From Coffea arabica (Eukaryota; Streptophyta; Magnoliopsida; Gentianales; Rubiaceae), in NCBI RefSeq assembly GCF_036785885.1, contig NC_092310.1:4898001-4962000 (forward strand): DNA of 64,000 bases. Direction: 5' to 3'. How positions within the stretch are numbered: the first letter of the stretch is position 1; each line of letters opens with the position of its first letter. The notes below the pieces were generated by a model that was given only the letters and a program-made list of their open reading frames with translations, had not been told where the DNA came from and did no database searches. Positions 34,241 to 45,456 of the stretch are shown piece by piece. The translations under genes were made by a program, and so were the position numbers.

Positions 34241-35047
34241 TGATTTTCTCAATAAATAAGCGTGATAAAGTATTTGTTTTCACTAAAATGTGATATTGAA
34301 TGAATTATATACAATCTGGGCATAAAAACAAGACAGATCCTGATCTATTATTTCTCTTAGCCACCTCAAAATTAGGAATAATACCTGCTTGTTGGGTCCT
34401 AAAGGATAAGCTAATAAGAAAAGTGATCACTTTCTCTAAACACCAATCCTAAGGTGATGAAGGAATTTTTTACAACTTGATCTTGTTTTGAGGGATTTAT
34501 CATGAAATTTTCATTATGAGTTTGGACATGACATTTAAATTCTTCATTTGAAAAATGTAGTTTCTATTCACATTGCATGTGATTATTTTGCAACTAAAAT
34601 AGATCCAAATTAGGGCAAATTTTTTGTAATATATTTGTGAGATTTCGCCAAATAGGTTCAAATTGAGGCAAAATTTTATAATACATTTATAGGGTATGTC
34701 CAAGGTCAAGTATATTTTTTCAAATTTTGATAAGTCAACACTTTGCATGAACCTTAATTGTTACATTAAAAAAAACAAAGAGAAGAAAAAAAGAAGAATT
34801 TGAAAAATTCGAGTATTTTTTAAAAACCCCCTTAGTACAGGTTTATGGCACAAATTGATGAAGAAAAGCAAGTCAGAATCTTGAAAATTTGAATGTCAAT
34901 CACAAAGGGGGAACAATATTACATTACAAAGTGATGGATTGGATTGTTCATTAGAAAAGTACAAATATCAGAAGAGAGAAAAAAATGAGAGTATAGGGCA
35001 AGTTTTGAAAATTGTGACTTCAAAAGTTATTTCAAAACTTTTTTTTT
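34241..35047. other. AT-rich noncoding stretch
   Basis: No gene or clear repeat. 34560-34700 contains two loosely similar units around aaattagggcaaattttttgtaatatatttgtgag and aaattgaggcaaaattttataatacatttatag, again hinting at tandem decay. Confidence 0.4.
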
Positions 35048-36170
35048 TATTTTGTTGGGGGTGAGTTTTATCCCACCAACTATTTTTATTTTGTTGGATT
35101 TGTGTTTTATCCCACCAATCTCGACGGGTTTGGATTTTATCCCACTGACTGTTTTTATTTTTATTGGGTTTGGATTTTATCCCACCAATCTCGACGGGTT
35201 TGAGTTTTATCCCACCGACTGTTTTATTTTTGTTGGGTTTAGGTTTTACCCCACCAATCTCGACAGGTTTGGATTTTATCCCACCGACCGTTGTTATTTT
35301 GTTGGGATTGGGTTTTATCCTACCAATTTCGGCGGGTTTGGGTTTTATCCCATCAACTGTTTTTATTTGTTGGGGTTGGATTTTATCCCACCAACCTTGG
35401 CGGGTTTGGGTTTTATCCCACTGATTGTTTTTTAATTTTTGTTGGGTTTGAATTTTATCTCAACAATCTTGGCGGGTTTTGGTTTTAGCTCACCGACCGT
35501 TTTTATTTTTTTGGTCTTAGGTTTTATTCCGCCAATCTCGGTGGGTTTGGATTTTATCCCACCGACCGTTTGTTTTTTCTGGGTTTAGATTTTATTCCAC
35601 CAATTTCGGCGAGTTTGGATTTTATCCCATTAACAGTTTTTATTTTGTTGGGATTGGATTTTATCCCACCAATCTCGGCAGGTTTGGGTTTTATCCCATT
35701 GACTATTTTTATTTTGTTGGATTTCGGTGGGTTTGCATTTTATCCCACCGACCATTTTTATTTTGTTGGGTTTGTATTTTATCCCACCAATCTCGACGGG
35801 TTTGGATTGTATCCCACCGATTTTTTTATTTTGTTGGATTTGAATTTTAAACCACCAACCTCGACGGGTTTGGATTTTATCCCACCGACCATTTTTATTT
35901 TGTTGGATTTGAATTTTATTCTACAAACCTCGGCGGATTTGGATTTTATCCCACCGACCGTTTTTGTTTTGTTGGGGTTGAGTTTTATCCCACCAATCTC
36001 GCTAGATTTGGATTTTATCCCACTAACCATTTGTATTTTGTTGGTTTTCAGTTTTATCCCACCAACTTCGGCAGATTTGGGTTTTATCCCACCGACCGTT
36101 TTATTTTGTTGGATTTGGGTTTTATCTGATCAACCTTTTTCATTTTCTAGATTTTGGTTTTTCAATCCAC
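35048..36170 (+). repeat. Tandem array of a roughly 70-bp repeat, about 16 copies
   Basis: Each unit has two half-units built on ggttttatcccacc: one continues aatctcgacgggtttgg, the other gaccgtttttattttgttggg. Period checked by eye as 70 bases around 35121-35190. Because 70 is not a multiple of 3 and the unit lacks stops in all plus frames, long ORFs appear in several frames (for example 35052-35435, 35570-36202). They encode only low-complexity FIPPTIFILLGLDFIPP-type peptides and I do not call them genes. The array lies about 100 bases before an LTR-like start, the position where Tat/Ogre-type plant gypsy elements often carry tandem repeats. Confidence 0.88.
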
Positions 36171-36421
36171 TTGATTTATCTAGTTGTTTCAGTTACAGTT
36201 GAGTTAGACAGATAAATAATCTGGTGTTTACGTTTTGGTCTTGAATTTCTGCGAAATTCAAACAAAGAGGAGCAAGCTGTAGATATAAAAATTTTATCAA
36301 ATTCATTTTATTGTTATTGAAAAAAAAAGAAAAGAAAAAGAAAAAGGAAGATTAGAAAGTAAGGAAAGAAAAATCCTCAAATTGCAGATTTTGCAAAAAA
36401 AAATCACGCGCGCGTGCTACT

Positions 36422-36467
36422 CCTCTTTTGGTACGTGGCCATGGACGAGGCCATGTACCAAAAGAGG
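36422..36467. repeat. 19-bp hairpin with 8-base loop
   Basis: Arms cctcttttggtacgtggcc (36422-36440) and ggccatgtaccaaaagagg (36449-36467) pair at 18 of 19 positions around the loop atggacga. A gcgcgcg run lies just upstream. Its position between the LTR-like start and the TATA box could make it part of an LTR regulatory region. An rRNA/tRNA or known small RNA match is not apparent. Confidence 0.75.
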
Positions 36468-36670
36468 CAACTGGCTCCTTTAGCCATCAAAATTCCTTCT
36501 TTCTTCTTTTTTTTTTTTGGTTTTTCAAGTTAGATTAGTACGGGACACCTCATCACTTGATTCTTATCGAGAAAAATAGCTGTAAAAGTAGATCAATGGC
36601 CCCAAAATTTCCAACAAAATCAACTTTTATAACAAATCTTGAGATAAGGGTTTGGAGGTGGGGATTTCTC

Positions 36671-36678
36671 TATAAATA
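36671..36678 (+). promoter_or_regulatory. TATA box in the LTR-like segment
   Basis: tataaata in the context ttctctataaatattatc, followed within 60 bases by a purine-rich, AUG-poor leader. A good match to a plant core promoter. No protein-coding gene follows. Confidence 0.5.
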
Positions 36679-37612
36679 TTATCAAAACGTAGCCAAACAA
36701 AAAGAAGGACAACAAGAGAAAGGGGGAGGTGGTAGGGAGTGAAAAAACAGCAAAAAGGGCAAGAAAATCGAGGGAGAAAAAGGAAAAAGAGGAGCAAAAA
36801 TTTTTCCAAAAAAATGAGCCAAGGTTGGTGAAGAAGCCTATTTCGAGGCCAAAATCCGATCTTGTTCTTGATCTTCTAGGTTCTATTTCAGTTTCTGCAC
36901 TCACTATGTTGGTAAATCTATAACTTTTGTTCAGAAAACATCTCGAAAAAACATTTCCAGATCTCTATAATTTCAGCTCAAAGCAGCCTACTCGCCAAGA
37001 CTGAAGTTTCTGCAACAAAGTGCTCCTGTTTTCGTTCCAGCAATCCACACGACTTTCTTGGAGCACCTCGCGTTCATTTGACTGCACTAGCATCTGGAGG
37101 TAAATCTCAATCTTTCCTTTGCTTGCTGCAATCCACAAAGAAAAAAAAAAGATCTTTAACTTATCAAACGAGAACTTTTTTTTTTTTTAGATTATGGGTT
37201 TATTGTGCGGGTTCTATGTTTTTCCTGAGCCTGATACTTCTGGTTTGATTAAAATATGACAAGATTTGGAAGTTAATGTGAATGTTTGTCCTCGATTATC
37301 TTTGCAAGCTTTGTGGTTCATAAGCAAAGTTATGCTTCCAGGTTTTGTTTGGAATCCATGAGTGAAAGTGGTCTGTTTTCCTTTCTATTTGTGAATCTGG
37401 GGTGGGAGATTTTGAGCCATTAATCCCATGTTGTTCTATGGTTTGTTTGTGGGGATGTGGTTCCGCCCGCTCCACTAGCTCCGGCCATAACCTACAAAGA
37501 TAGCAAAGGTTTGTATCTTAGACAATATATTCACACTTAATGGCATCTAAACACAATCTCCAAAAGTTCTAAGAATCAGGTTTCAGGTTCGCCCAGGTTA
37601 TTTCTAACCTAG

Positions 37613-40128
37613 GCTCTGATACCACCTGTGACAGCCCCACCTTCTCCTAAGGCGTACCAAAGGGGTTAGCGGACTACCTGCCCAGTTCTCCCCAGAACTA
37701 CTAAAACGGTAAGACACCAACTCAAATCGTTCGGGAATCTATTAGCGCGCTTAACCAAACCAACAATCATGAAATGGAAAACGAAAATCAAAACGGAAAG
37801 TGAATCATGACTGTCACGTCACAATCCACCCAAGACCCAATCAAATACAAGTACTTCCTACAATCCTTGAAATGAATATATACAAGCCAAATATAATACA
37901 TTGAACATGAGTACACACACTGTTATAAACCACATTCGTATGTTTACAAACCAAAAGGAAGCATTTAAATCCAAGTACAATTAAGGTTTCTAACTATTGA
38001 GGAGCTATACAAAATCTCTCAACTAGCTCTACTCAACTCATTCTTCAAAGTCAAAAGTCCAAAAGATAGTTCCCTGTAAGGAAAACAAAATTTACGGAGT
38101 GAGCTTTTGCCCAATGAGGTACTGTCACGTAAATATACCAGGATCACATAAACACAAGAACATTCAATCCAAATACATTCGTCAAGTAAGTAAAATCAAC
38201 AACACCCAAGTATAGGGAATAAAAGGATACGGATGGCTCTCAAGAGCCCTTTTCCTTGCTTGCTATACTTGATCTCATCTCATTGACTCTCCGTCAATGT
38301 ATACCAGGTAATCATGACCGTAGACTCCTCTTTACTCCAATTATCCGTCCACCACACATTCCCCTTACCGGGCCCGAACACCAAGCAGTACAGAATTGGT
38401 AATATTCGAGTATACCGGAATCAAGGGTCTCATACCCAAAGATTCCCAAATACAGTCCCCATGGCTTGTCAAATGTCCTCGACCAAGTTCTTACCAGCTC
38501 GAGTCAATTGACTTCCAATGAGGTAGAGCTCAGAGTGAGCAGTAAAGGTCCAGAGTTAACAGTAAAGGTCGGTATCCAAACGACACCAAATCAAGTACAG
38601 TCAAGTGTATTCAAGTGATATACTAAATAGTCAAGTAGGCCAGAGAGTACGAGAGTGGTAAAGTACACCCTCGCCTCACCTAGCCCAAACAATAATCATA
38701 ACTAGTCCAATGACAGAATTCATGTACAAGAAAGCCACTGAATAGCAAACATGTGAGTAGTACACTCACCAAGTCAAACAAAGAAATTTCACAAGTTTTC
38801 GCCCGACGTGAGCTTCGGATCACCGGCACGCCCTATAATAATCAAGAAAGTACAATTAAGACTCAAACACGAGCCGAATACCTTTTAATAGGAACTATTA
38901 AGGCAAAACCCAAATATAGCTTGAAAATGAGAAATACATAACATTTAGGGTTAAAAGTAGAAACAAACCCTAAAACCGTTCATTTCTATCCAATCTCAAC
39001 CCAACTCACAAGAATCCAATACCCGAGGCATTTGGACAGCATTTCCCCTAAAATTTCAGCTTTTCCAACCTACAATCAGTCATTAAAATGCATCCAAAAC
39101 AACCACAAGCACCCAAACAATTCATAGGCCATTCAATATACTTCATTAGGGTCACAATACCTCTCAATTATAGCCAATTAGAAGCTCAACAACCAACCAT
39201 AGAAAACCTCCAATTAGAAACCCTAAATCTGAAATTTCCGCACAAGTGAAAATTTTCCGCAAATAACCGCAATTAACTCACAAGAGAGCTATTTAACACC
39301 ATTTAGAACCGTCGATTCAAGCCCAATCATATCCATCATAGGAAAACAGAAAAATTCTCACAAAAATCAGAAAAATAGCTAACTTCACCCTAATCCATAA
39401 AATCTTTCATAAAATCAACTAATTAGCTACCATAAGGCACCAATTGGCCATTATTAGAAACAAAAAGTGAATTCCAAGAAAAATACCTTAACTCTTCAAG
39501 AAAGGTAGTAGCTTAGGAGGTTTTCTTCCAAAACAACTCCACTAAGTCCTTCAAACTCCCTTAGCAAGTCTATTTTGTGGACTAATTTAAGAAGTAATCG
39601 GTTGGTTTTCAAGATTTGTGCAAATATAGAAGATGGAAGATTGAAGCTTTCTTTCCTTTGCTTCCTAGAGAGGTTTGGCCAAGGGAGATAGAGAATGAAG
39701 ATGATTTGGGTCAAAATTGGACTTTTAGTAAAGTTAAAGAACGTTAGGCAAAAGTTAGGCAAGTCTACTCCAATAATAAATGGACACTTGGCACTTTGTT
39801 GTTGCTAGAAGTCATTTTCTTGTCTACTCATGGTTAATCCATCTAGCTAACCTCTAATCATCTCCTAACACCTAGTAATTAAATCCCTTTATGCAAAATT
39901 TAACCTAATTGGCCGAATTTCTCTCACTAAATGCACTAGCGGGTCCCACGTCAAATGTACACGCCTAATTTCTCATGAACTAATTTATACTAGAAAAATG
40001 ATTTAAAAACTATATTTACTGATAGAATATTGTTAAAAGTAACATAGTAAAAAAATATATAGGAAAACGAGTGCACAGGAATAAAATAATGCCGAAATAA
40101 AAAAAAAATTTCGTTCTAGGTTCTCACA
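37613..40128 (-). mobile_element. Gypsy 5' LTR with PBS, rest of element missing
   Basis: The LTR spans 37627-40128 (tgtgacagcc ... ttctcaca on the plus strand, so it reads TGTGAGAA...GGCTGTCACA in its own direction). Directly inside is gctctgatacca (37613-37624), the tRNA-iMet PBS in minus orientation. Its 3' 100 bases (ccgctaacccctttggtacgcc) resemble those of the LTRs at 25800-25901 and 30970-31079, so it is a related but distinct family. Only a short leader (to about 37450) remains; no gag or pol. Its outer end lies inside the copia RNase H at 40129, so it inserted into that element and later lost its body. Confidence 0.8.
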
Positions 40129-41480
40129 AAAATCTCCTCTTCTTCGAGAATTTTTCGCACGAAATGATAGTGAACATCAATGTACTTCATTCTTGCATGC
40201 AAGACTTGGTTCTTCACTAAGTGAATAGCACTCTGACTATCACAAAACACGTCAATGTGTTTTTGACCAACTCCCAAGTCTTCAAGCAATCCTTGAAACC
40301 AAATTGCCTCCTTCACAGATTCAATAATCGCCATATACTTTGCCTCTGTTGTAGATAAAGTCACTGTTGACTGCAAAGGAGATTTTTAACTAATTGGCGC
40401 CTTGGCAAACATGAACAAGTAGCCAGTTGTAGAATGTCGCTTATCCAAGTCACCTGCATAGTCAAAATCACAATATCCAACTATACATTGACCAAGTGAT
40501 TCATCCTGCTCAAATACTAATCCAACATCTAGAGTATCTTGGATATATCGTATAATCCATTTCATAACTTGCTAATGACCCTTGCTCGGATCATGCATGA
40601 ACCTGCTTACCACACTAACTGCTTCTGAAATGTCGGGTCTCGTACACACTATTGCATATATCAAGCTACCAACTGCATTAGCATATGGGACTTTTGCCGT
40701 GTATGCTCGCTCTTCATCTGTCTTTGGAGATAATAGGCTACTAAGTTTCAAATGAGGAGCAAGCGGAGTGCTTACAGGTTTTGAATCTCCATTCATACCA
40801 AACTGTTGTAGTGCCTTCTCCAAATACTGCTTCTGTGTGAGACAAAGTTTGCCTCTCATTCTATCCCTACTTATCTCCATGCCAAGAATTTTCTTGGTTT
40901 CTCCCAAATTCTTCATCTCAAACTATTTACTCAACTGAGCCTTCAATTTGTCAATTTTAACTTGACTTTTTGACGCTATCAACATATCATCAACATACAA
41001 GAGTAAGTAGATATAGGACCCATCTCGTAGCTTGTGCAAATACACACATTGATTGTATTTGCTTCTTGTGTACTTCTGGCCCATCATGAACTAGTCAAAT
41101 TGTTTGCACCATTGCTTCGGTGATTGCTTCAATCCATACAACGATTTGCTCAACTTGCAAACCTAATTCTCTTTACCAGCAACTTTTAATCCATCTGGTT
41201 GAGACGTATAGATTTCTTTCTTCAAGTCACCATGAAGGAATACAGTCTTCACATCAAGTTGAGCTAACTTCAAATTTAATTGTGCTACCAAGGCCAACAG
41301 GATTCTAATAGAAGAATGTTTAACAACTGGAGAAAAGACCTCATTATAATCAACTCTTTCCTTCTGAGCGTAGATTTTAGCCACCTATCTTGCCTTGTAG
41401 TGGACATTATTCTTATCAGAAAATTCTTCTTTCTTTGCAAATACCTATTTGCATCCAATTGCCTTCTTGCCCTTCGGTAG
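40129..41480 (-). pseudogene. Copia RT and RNase H, partial
   Basis: RT pieces: 41163-41384 (VDYNEVFSPVVKHSSIRILLALVAQLNLKLAQLDVKTVFLHG), an intact YVDD at about 40987-40998 in the frame LLLYVDDMLIAS, and 40572-40916 (KKILGMEISRDRMRGKLCLTQKQYLEKALQQFG). RNase H: 40116-40376 (TVTLSTTEAKYMAIIESVKEAIWFQGLLE ... FCDSQSAIHLVKNQVLHARMKYIDVHYHFVR), with its last codons already inside the abutting LTR. Confidence 0.82.
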
Positions 41481-41689
41481 TTATGTCAACTTCCACGTCT
41501 TGTTCTTCTAAAGAGATTGCATCTCTTCTTCCATAGCATCTTTCCATCTACTATTCTTTGTACTTCGAACTGCTTCAGGAAAAGAGGATGGAACATCAAC
41601 AACTAAAAGTGCATAGGCCACCATGTCAGCAAAATGAGCAGGTTTTGAATTTCTTGTCTTAGCCTATTGACGGCAATTGACTCTTGCTG

Positions 41690-42652
41690 CTATTGAGGTT
41701 CTTGGATTGAAAACTCTTCCTCATCTGACTCCTCTTCTGCCATGAGAGAGTTACTGATGGTGCTGTTCGCTAGGCTTACCATTATCTCCTCAAACTCCAC
41801 CTGTTTCGGCGTACACTCCACCTGTTGCGGAGTACTACTGGTCCCATCTTGCGCTACCTTATTTAACGTCACAGATTCATCAAATGTAACATCCCTACTG
41901 ATAATGATCTTCTTTGTTTCTAGACACCATAAACGGTATCTCTTAACTCCAGTATTAAAACCCATAAAGAGAGATTTCTTTGCACGTGGATCTAATTTTG
42001 ATTCATTTACATGATAATATGCAGTAGAACCAAAGATATGCAAAGAATCAGTCTATTGCAGGTTTTCCAAACCATACCTCTAACGGATTCTTGCCACCTA
42101 CTGCAGATGATGGCAAACAATTGACTAGATGTTGAGCGTATGTCACAACCTCAGCCCAAAACTTTCTGCCTAACCCAACATTAGATAGCATGCAATGAAC
42201 TTTTTTCACTAGTGTCTTGTTCATACGCTCTGACATCTCATTTTGTTGCTGTGTTCTCTAACTGTGAAGTGCCAAACTATGCCACACTCCTGGCATATCT
42301 CCTGGAAGGAATCACTCTTGTATTCTCCACCGTTGTCTGTTCGGAAAATCTTGATTTTTCTTCCCGTTTAGTTTTCAACCTAAGCTTTCCATTTAAGAAA
42401 AATTCCTAGCACATTATCCTTGTTCTTCATAGTAAACATCCAAACTCTTTTGAAAAAATCATCAACAAAAGTGACAAAATAGTACTTGCCTCCAAGGGAT
42501 GGAATCTTGCCAGGTCCCCATACATTTGAATGCACATAATCCAAAATACGCTTGGTATTATGGATGCCAGTGCCAAATTTCACTCTTCTCTGTTTTCCCA
42601 GAACACAATACTCACAAAATTCTAATTTGCAAGCTTTCATATCTTTCAACAA
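41690..42652 (-). pseudogene. Copia integrase and linker
   Basis: 42380-42652 holds the first part of the core (GTGIHNTKRILDYVHSNVWGP); the first catalytic Asp position reads Asn (HSN where HSD is usual). 42048-42236 contains SERMNKTLVKKVHCMLSNVGLGRKFWAEVVTYA, with the catalytic Glu. 41690-42043 is the post-integrase linker (KKSLFMGFNTGVKRYRLW). Frame breaks at about 42240 and 42045. Confidence 0.8.
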
Positions 42653-42670
42653 TCTTTGTTTGGCAAGATT

Positions 42671-44026
42671 TTACAAGGATTTTTTACCAGCATGTCCCAA
42701 CTGCATGTGCCACAACTTTGTTGCCTCCGCATCTTTCTTGCTACTAGAAGATGTTGCTGTTGCTGCTGTTCCAACAACTATACTACCTTGGTAGTAATAC
42801 AGATTATTCTTCCTCACACCTTTCAACATCACAAGGGCTCTCGAAGTTGATTTAAGAATTTCATCTCGTATCATCACAATCAGACCTTTTGACCCCAAGG
42901 CTCTCAAAGAAATGAGATTCTTTTTCAAATTCGGCACGTACCGAACATCCTTCAAGATTCTGGTGGATCCATCATGACTACGCAGCTTGATTGAACCTAT
43001 CTCAACTGTTTTACATGGATTATCATGTAAAAACTCCACCATCAAGTTTTTCAAATTCAAAAAATCACTCCCGCATGGGAGACATATGGTAGGTATAATC
43101 TGAATCCAAAATTCACTCATCTGGATAGGATGTTGAAGGTGATACAGCCAAAGAGAAATCTAATTCCACATTACTTTTGCACTCTGCAACATTTACATCT
43201 TGAGAAGTTTTTCCTTTCTTGTTTAATTTTGGACAGTCTTTCTTCCAGTATCCTTTCTCATGACAGAAAGCACACTTATTTTTCGATTTGGGCCTTCCTC
43301 TTCTCCTCTTTGATTGCCTTTGCTGACGACCTCTTGCCACTAACGCTTCATCTACTATAGTTACTTTGTTTTTCATTTTATTCTGCTTCTCAATTCATGA
43401 CTATACAAAACAGAACATACAACATCTAATGACACATTCTCTTTCCCATGAAGTAACGTAGTCTCCAAATGTTCAAATTCATCAGGAAGGGATGACAACA
43501 ACATCAAAACCAAATCTTCATCTTCAAATTTCACATCTAAATTTAACAGATCTGCTACTAACTGATTAAATATAGTAATGTGTTCATTCATAGTAGTACC
43601 TGGTCGGTAATCGAATCGGAACAACCTTTTCTTTATAAGGAGCTTATTCTAACCACTCTTCTTCAAAAACTTCTCCTCTAATGCCTTCCACAATTTCTAT
43701 GTAGAAGTCTCGTTCTTGAAAGCATACTTTAGCTCTCTAGACAAACATGATCAAATAGTTCCGCATGCTAACCGATTTATGGTACTCCACTCCTTCTCTT
43801 CTATGTTATCTAGTTTCTTTTCTTCAATGGCAATGTCAAGGCCCTGTTGGAAAAGAGAATCTATGACCTCGCCTTGCCACATGCCGAAATGGTCAGTACC
43901 ATCAAATATCTCCACCGCTAACTTCAAACTTGACATTGGAATCCTCGACCATGTAGACGAGGAAGCCGATGCCCCAGATGTAATTTTTGACATGGACTCA
44001 TTTGTCCGTGAATCGTCTAACGCCAT
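42671..44026 (-). pseudogene. Copia gag, zinc knuckle and pre-integrase
   Basis: 43751-44026 starts MALDDSRTNESMSKITSG and runs to FDGTDHFGMWQGEVIDSLFQQGLDIAIEEKK, a UBN2-type gag start. 43373-43624 continues the gag core. 43113-43376 has the CCHC knuckle CAFCHEKGYWKKDCP. 42671-43120 is protease/pre-integrase with [23 protein letters not shown] and KLWHMQLGHAGKKSL. Several frameshifts. Confidence 0.82.
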
Positions 44027-44103
44027 TACATACTCAAATGGTAGTATTCAATTTAATAAATTACACATAAGCCAAAGGACGAACCTTCGACTTTGATACC
44101 ACT

Positions 44104-44396
44104 TGTCAGAGAAACTGATTAATTTCTCACTCAAAAATTACAACTACCAAATAAATGCGTAATAAAAGAGATAAGAAAATAACACACCTGAAATTGATAA
44201 TGGAGTTCGGCCAAATGTGCCTAATCTCCGAACACCGCCTAAGCAACCTGCTCTTATTGATTTGGGAGAAGAAAGAATACAAAATTTTTGGTGTATTACA
44301 ATTGGGAGGGGAAAGTGTTAATTTATAACTCTCAAACACTCCCCCCAAGACCCATCCCACCGATGTGGGACAAAAACTTATGCCAAAAAGTCAACA
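44104..44396 (-). repeat. 5' LTR of the third copia element
   Basis: Plus-strand ends tgtcagagaa and gtcaaca. It contains a ccgatgtggga run near its outer end. The PBS follows on the inner side. The target duplication cannot be checked because the other LTR is gone. Confidence 0.75.
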
Positions 44397-45456
44397 CTAG
44401 TAGGCTTTCTTGATCTTCACACAGCAAAGGCAGCAAAAGCATAGGAATAAGAGTGAGATTTGATGCTCAAAAATGCACCAAAAAATGCCTTTACGTATCC
44501 AAAAAAAATGGAATACTAAGTGTCACTACAACTGTATTGATGACCAAATTTGTTCTAATTGAAGGACTCATAATTCTGCTATTTGGGCAATGAAATGCAT
44601 CTTCAACTGCCATTGCAATTGGAGTGAGATTAGGGGATAGCTAGTTAACGATTGATCAATGTGGACCATGTAGTATAAATTACAATTTTGAAGGAAGTAC
44701 TCGTACAAAATCATTGTCCCTTAAATTGTAGTTTTGCGAACAGCATCCAGAATTGCACTGCAAGGGATGAAAAATCATGGTATTATACAAAAATTTGGTA
44801 AAAGATGAAACCCTTACATGGAGTACATATCAAAACGAAGAAAAATTACATACTATGATTGACCAAATCATGAAACTGTACTTGTAATCAAAATCTTGAA
44901 ATCATTGGTGCCAACTAGTTGAAAGAATTCTGTCAATCGATGCATAATGTCCCTTTGACAATATGGTACCATAGTTGTCTAGAAATTTTTTAACCCAAGC
45001 TTCTTCCCAAATTTAGAGCTCATTGATTTTATGCAAGTAGAATTGAGACTATTTTGTGATTTGATGATTTATAAGTTCTACAATAGGGTATTTTCTTATT
45101 AGTCGGAGTCTATTCTTTATTCTTTATTAGTAGGAGTTTATAAATGTATTAAGAGTTTGTCAACTTGTACATAAAATAATGAGGCTATAATATAGGAGTA
45201 GTAAACACAATTAAGCAAGGATATATTAGGAAGCACATAAAAGAGAAAAAATGCGATTATATAATATAGTAACAGAATAGATATATGATATAGAAAAGAA
45301 AGGTCCTTGAGTTTGTATACTTTTAATTCCAATTGCATCACAAGCACAAATTTACTACTCATTTACTCCTTATCTTATGACTTCTCATTTGGCTTCAGTA
45401 TAACGGGAATGTGTAGAGCATGTAACTGACATCGTTTCTTATGATAGTCTTTTTTT
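44397..45456. other. Noncoding sequence, nothing assigned
   Basis: AT-rich, no family motifs in any frame. The 74-codon ORF on the minus strand at 45138-45362 is hydrophobic and has no recognisable features. Confidence 0.4.

Larger units (their letters stand above)
36278..37450 (+). repeat. Probable LTR, Tat/Ogre-like start, right end uncertain
   Basis: Begins tgtagatataaaaattttatc directly after a purine-rich tract (aacaaagaggagcaagc). It contains a TATA box at 36671-36678 followed by a purine-rich leader, which looks like an LTR promoter. TGTAGA...AAATTTT starts are what I recall for Tat-type LTRs. The 3' end cannot be fixed: no partner LTR is in the window, and the leader of another element begins before 37612. 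No coding sequence in it; ORFs at 36557-36923 are low-complexity Lys/Glu-rich. Confidence 0.5.
40129..44396 (-). mobile_element. Third Ty1/copia element, 5' LTR to RNase H, 3' end lost
   Basis: 5' LTR 44104-44396 (tgtcagagaa ... aagtcaaca), PBS 44091-44101 (reads TGGTATCAAAG), then gag, pre-integrase, integrase, RT and part of RNase H down to 40129, where the gypsy LTR cuts it off. The 293-bp LTR differs in sequence from the copia at 6807-12121, but the proteins are closely related. At least eight frame interruptions. Confidence 0.85.

Noticed and set aside
35048..36170. CRISPR-like regular array
   Set aside because: Units are directly contiguous with no unique spacers, and the genome is a plant's.
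35052..36202. 127- and 210-codon ORFs in the tandem array
   Set aside because: The array is stop-free in all plus frames because the unit lacks stops; peptides are low-complexity and the frame rotates with each unit.
36557..36923. Short Lys/Glu-rich plus ORFs and Phe/Leu-rich minus ORFs
   Set aside because: Composition artefacts of the purine-rich leader in the LTR-like segment.
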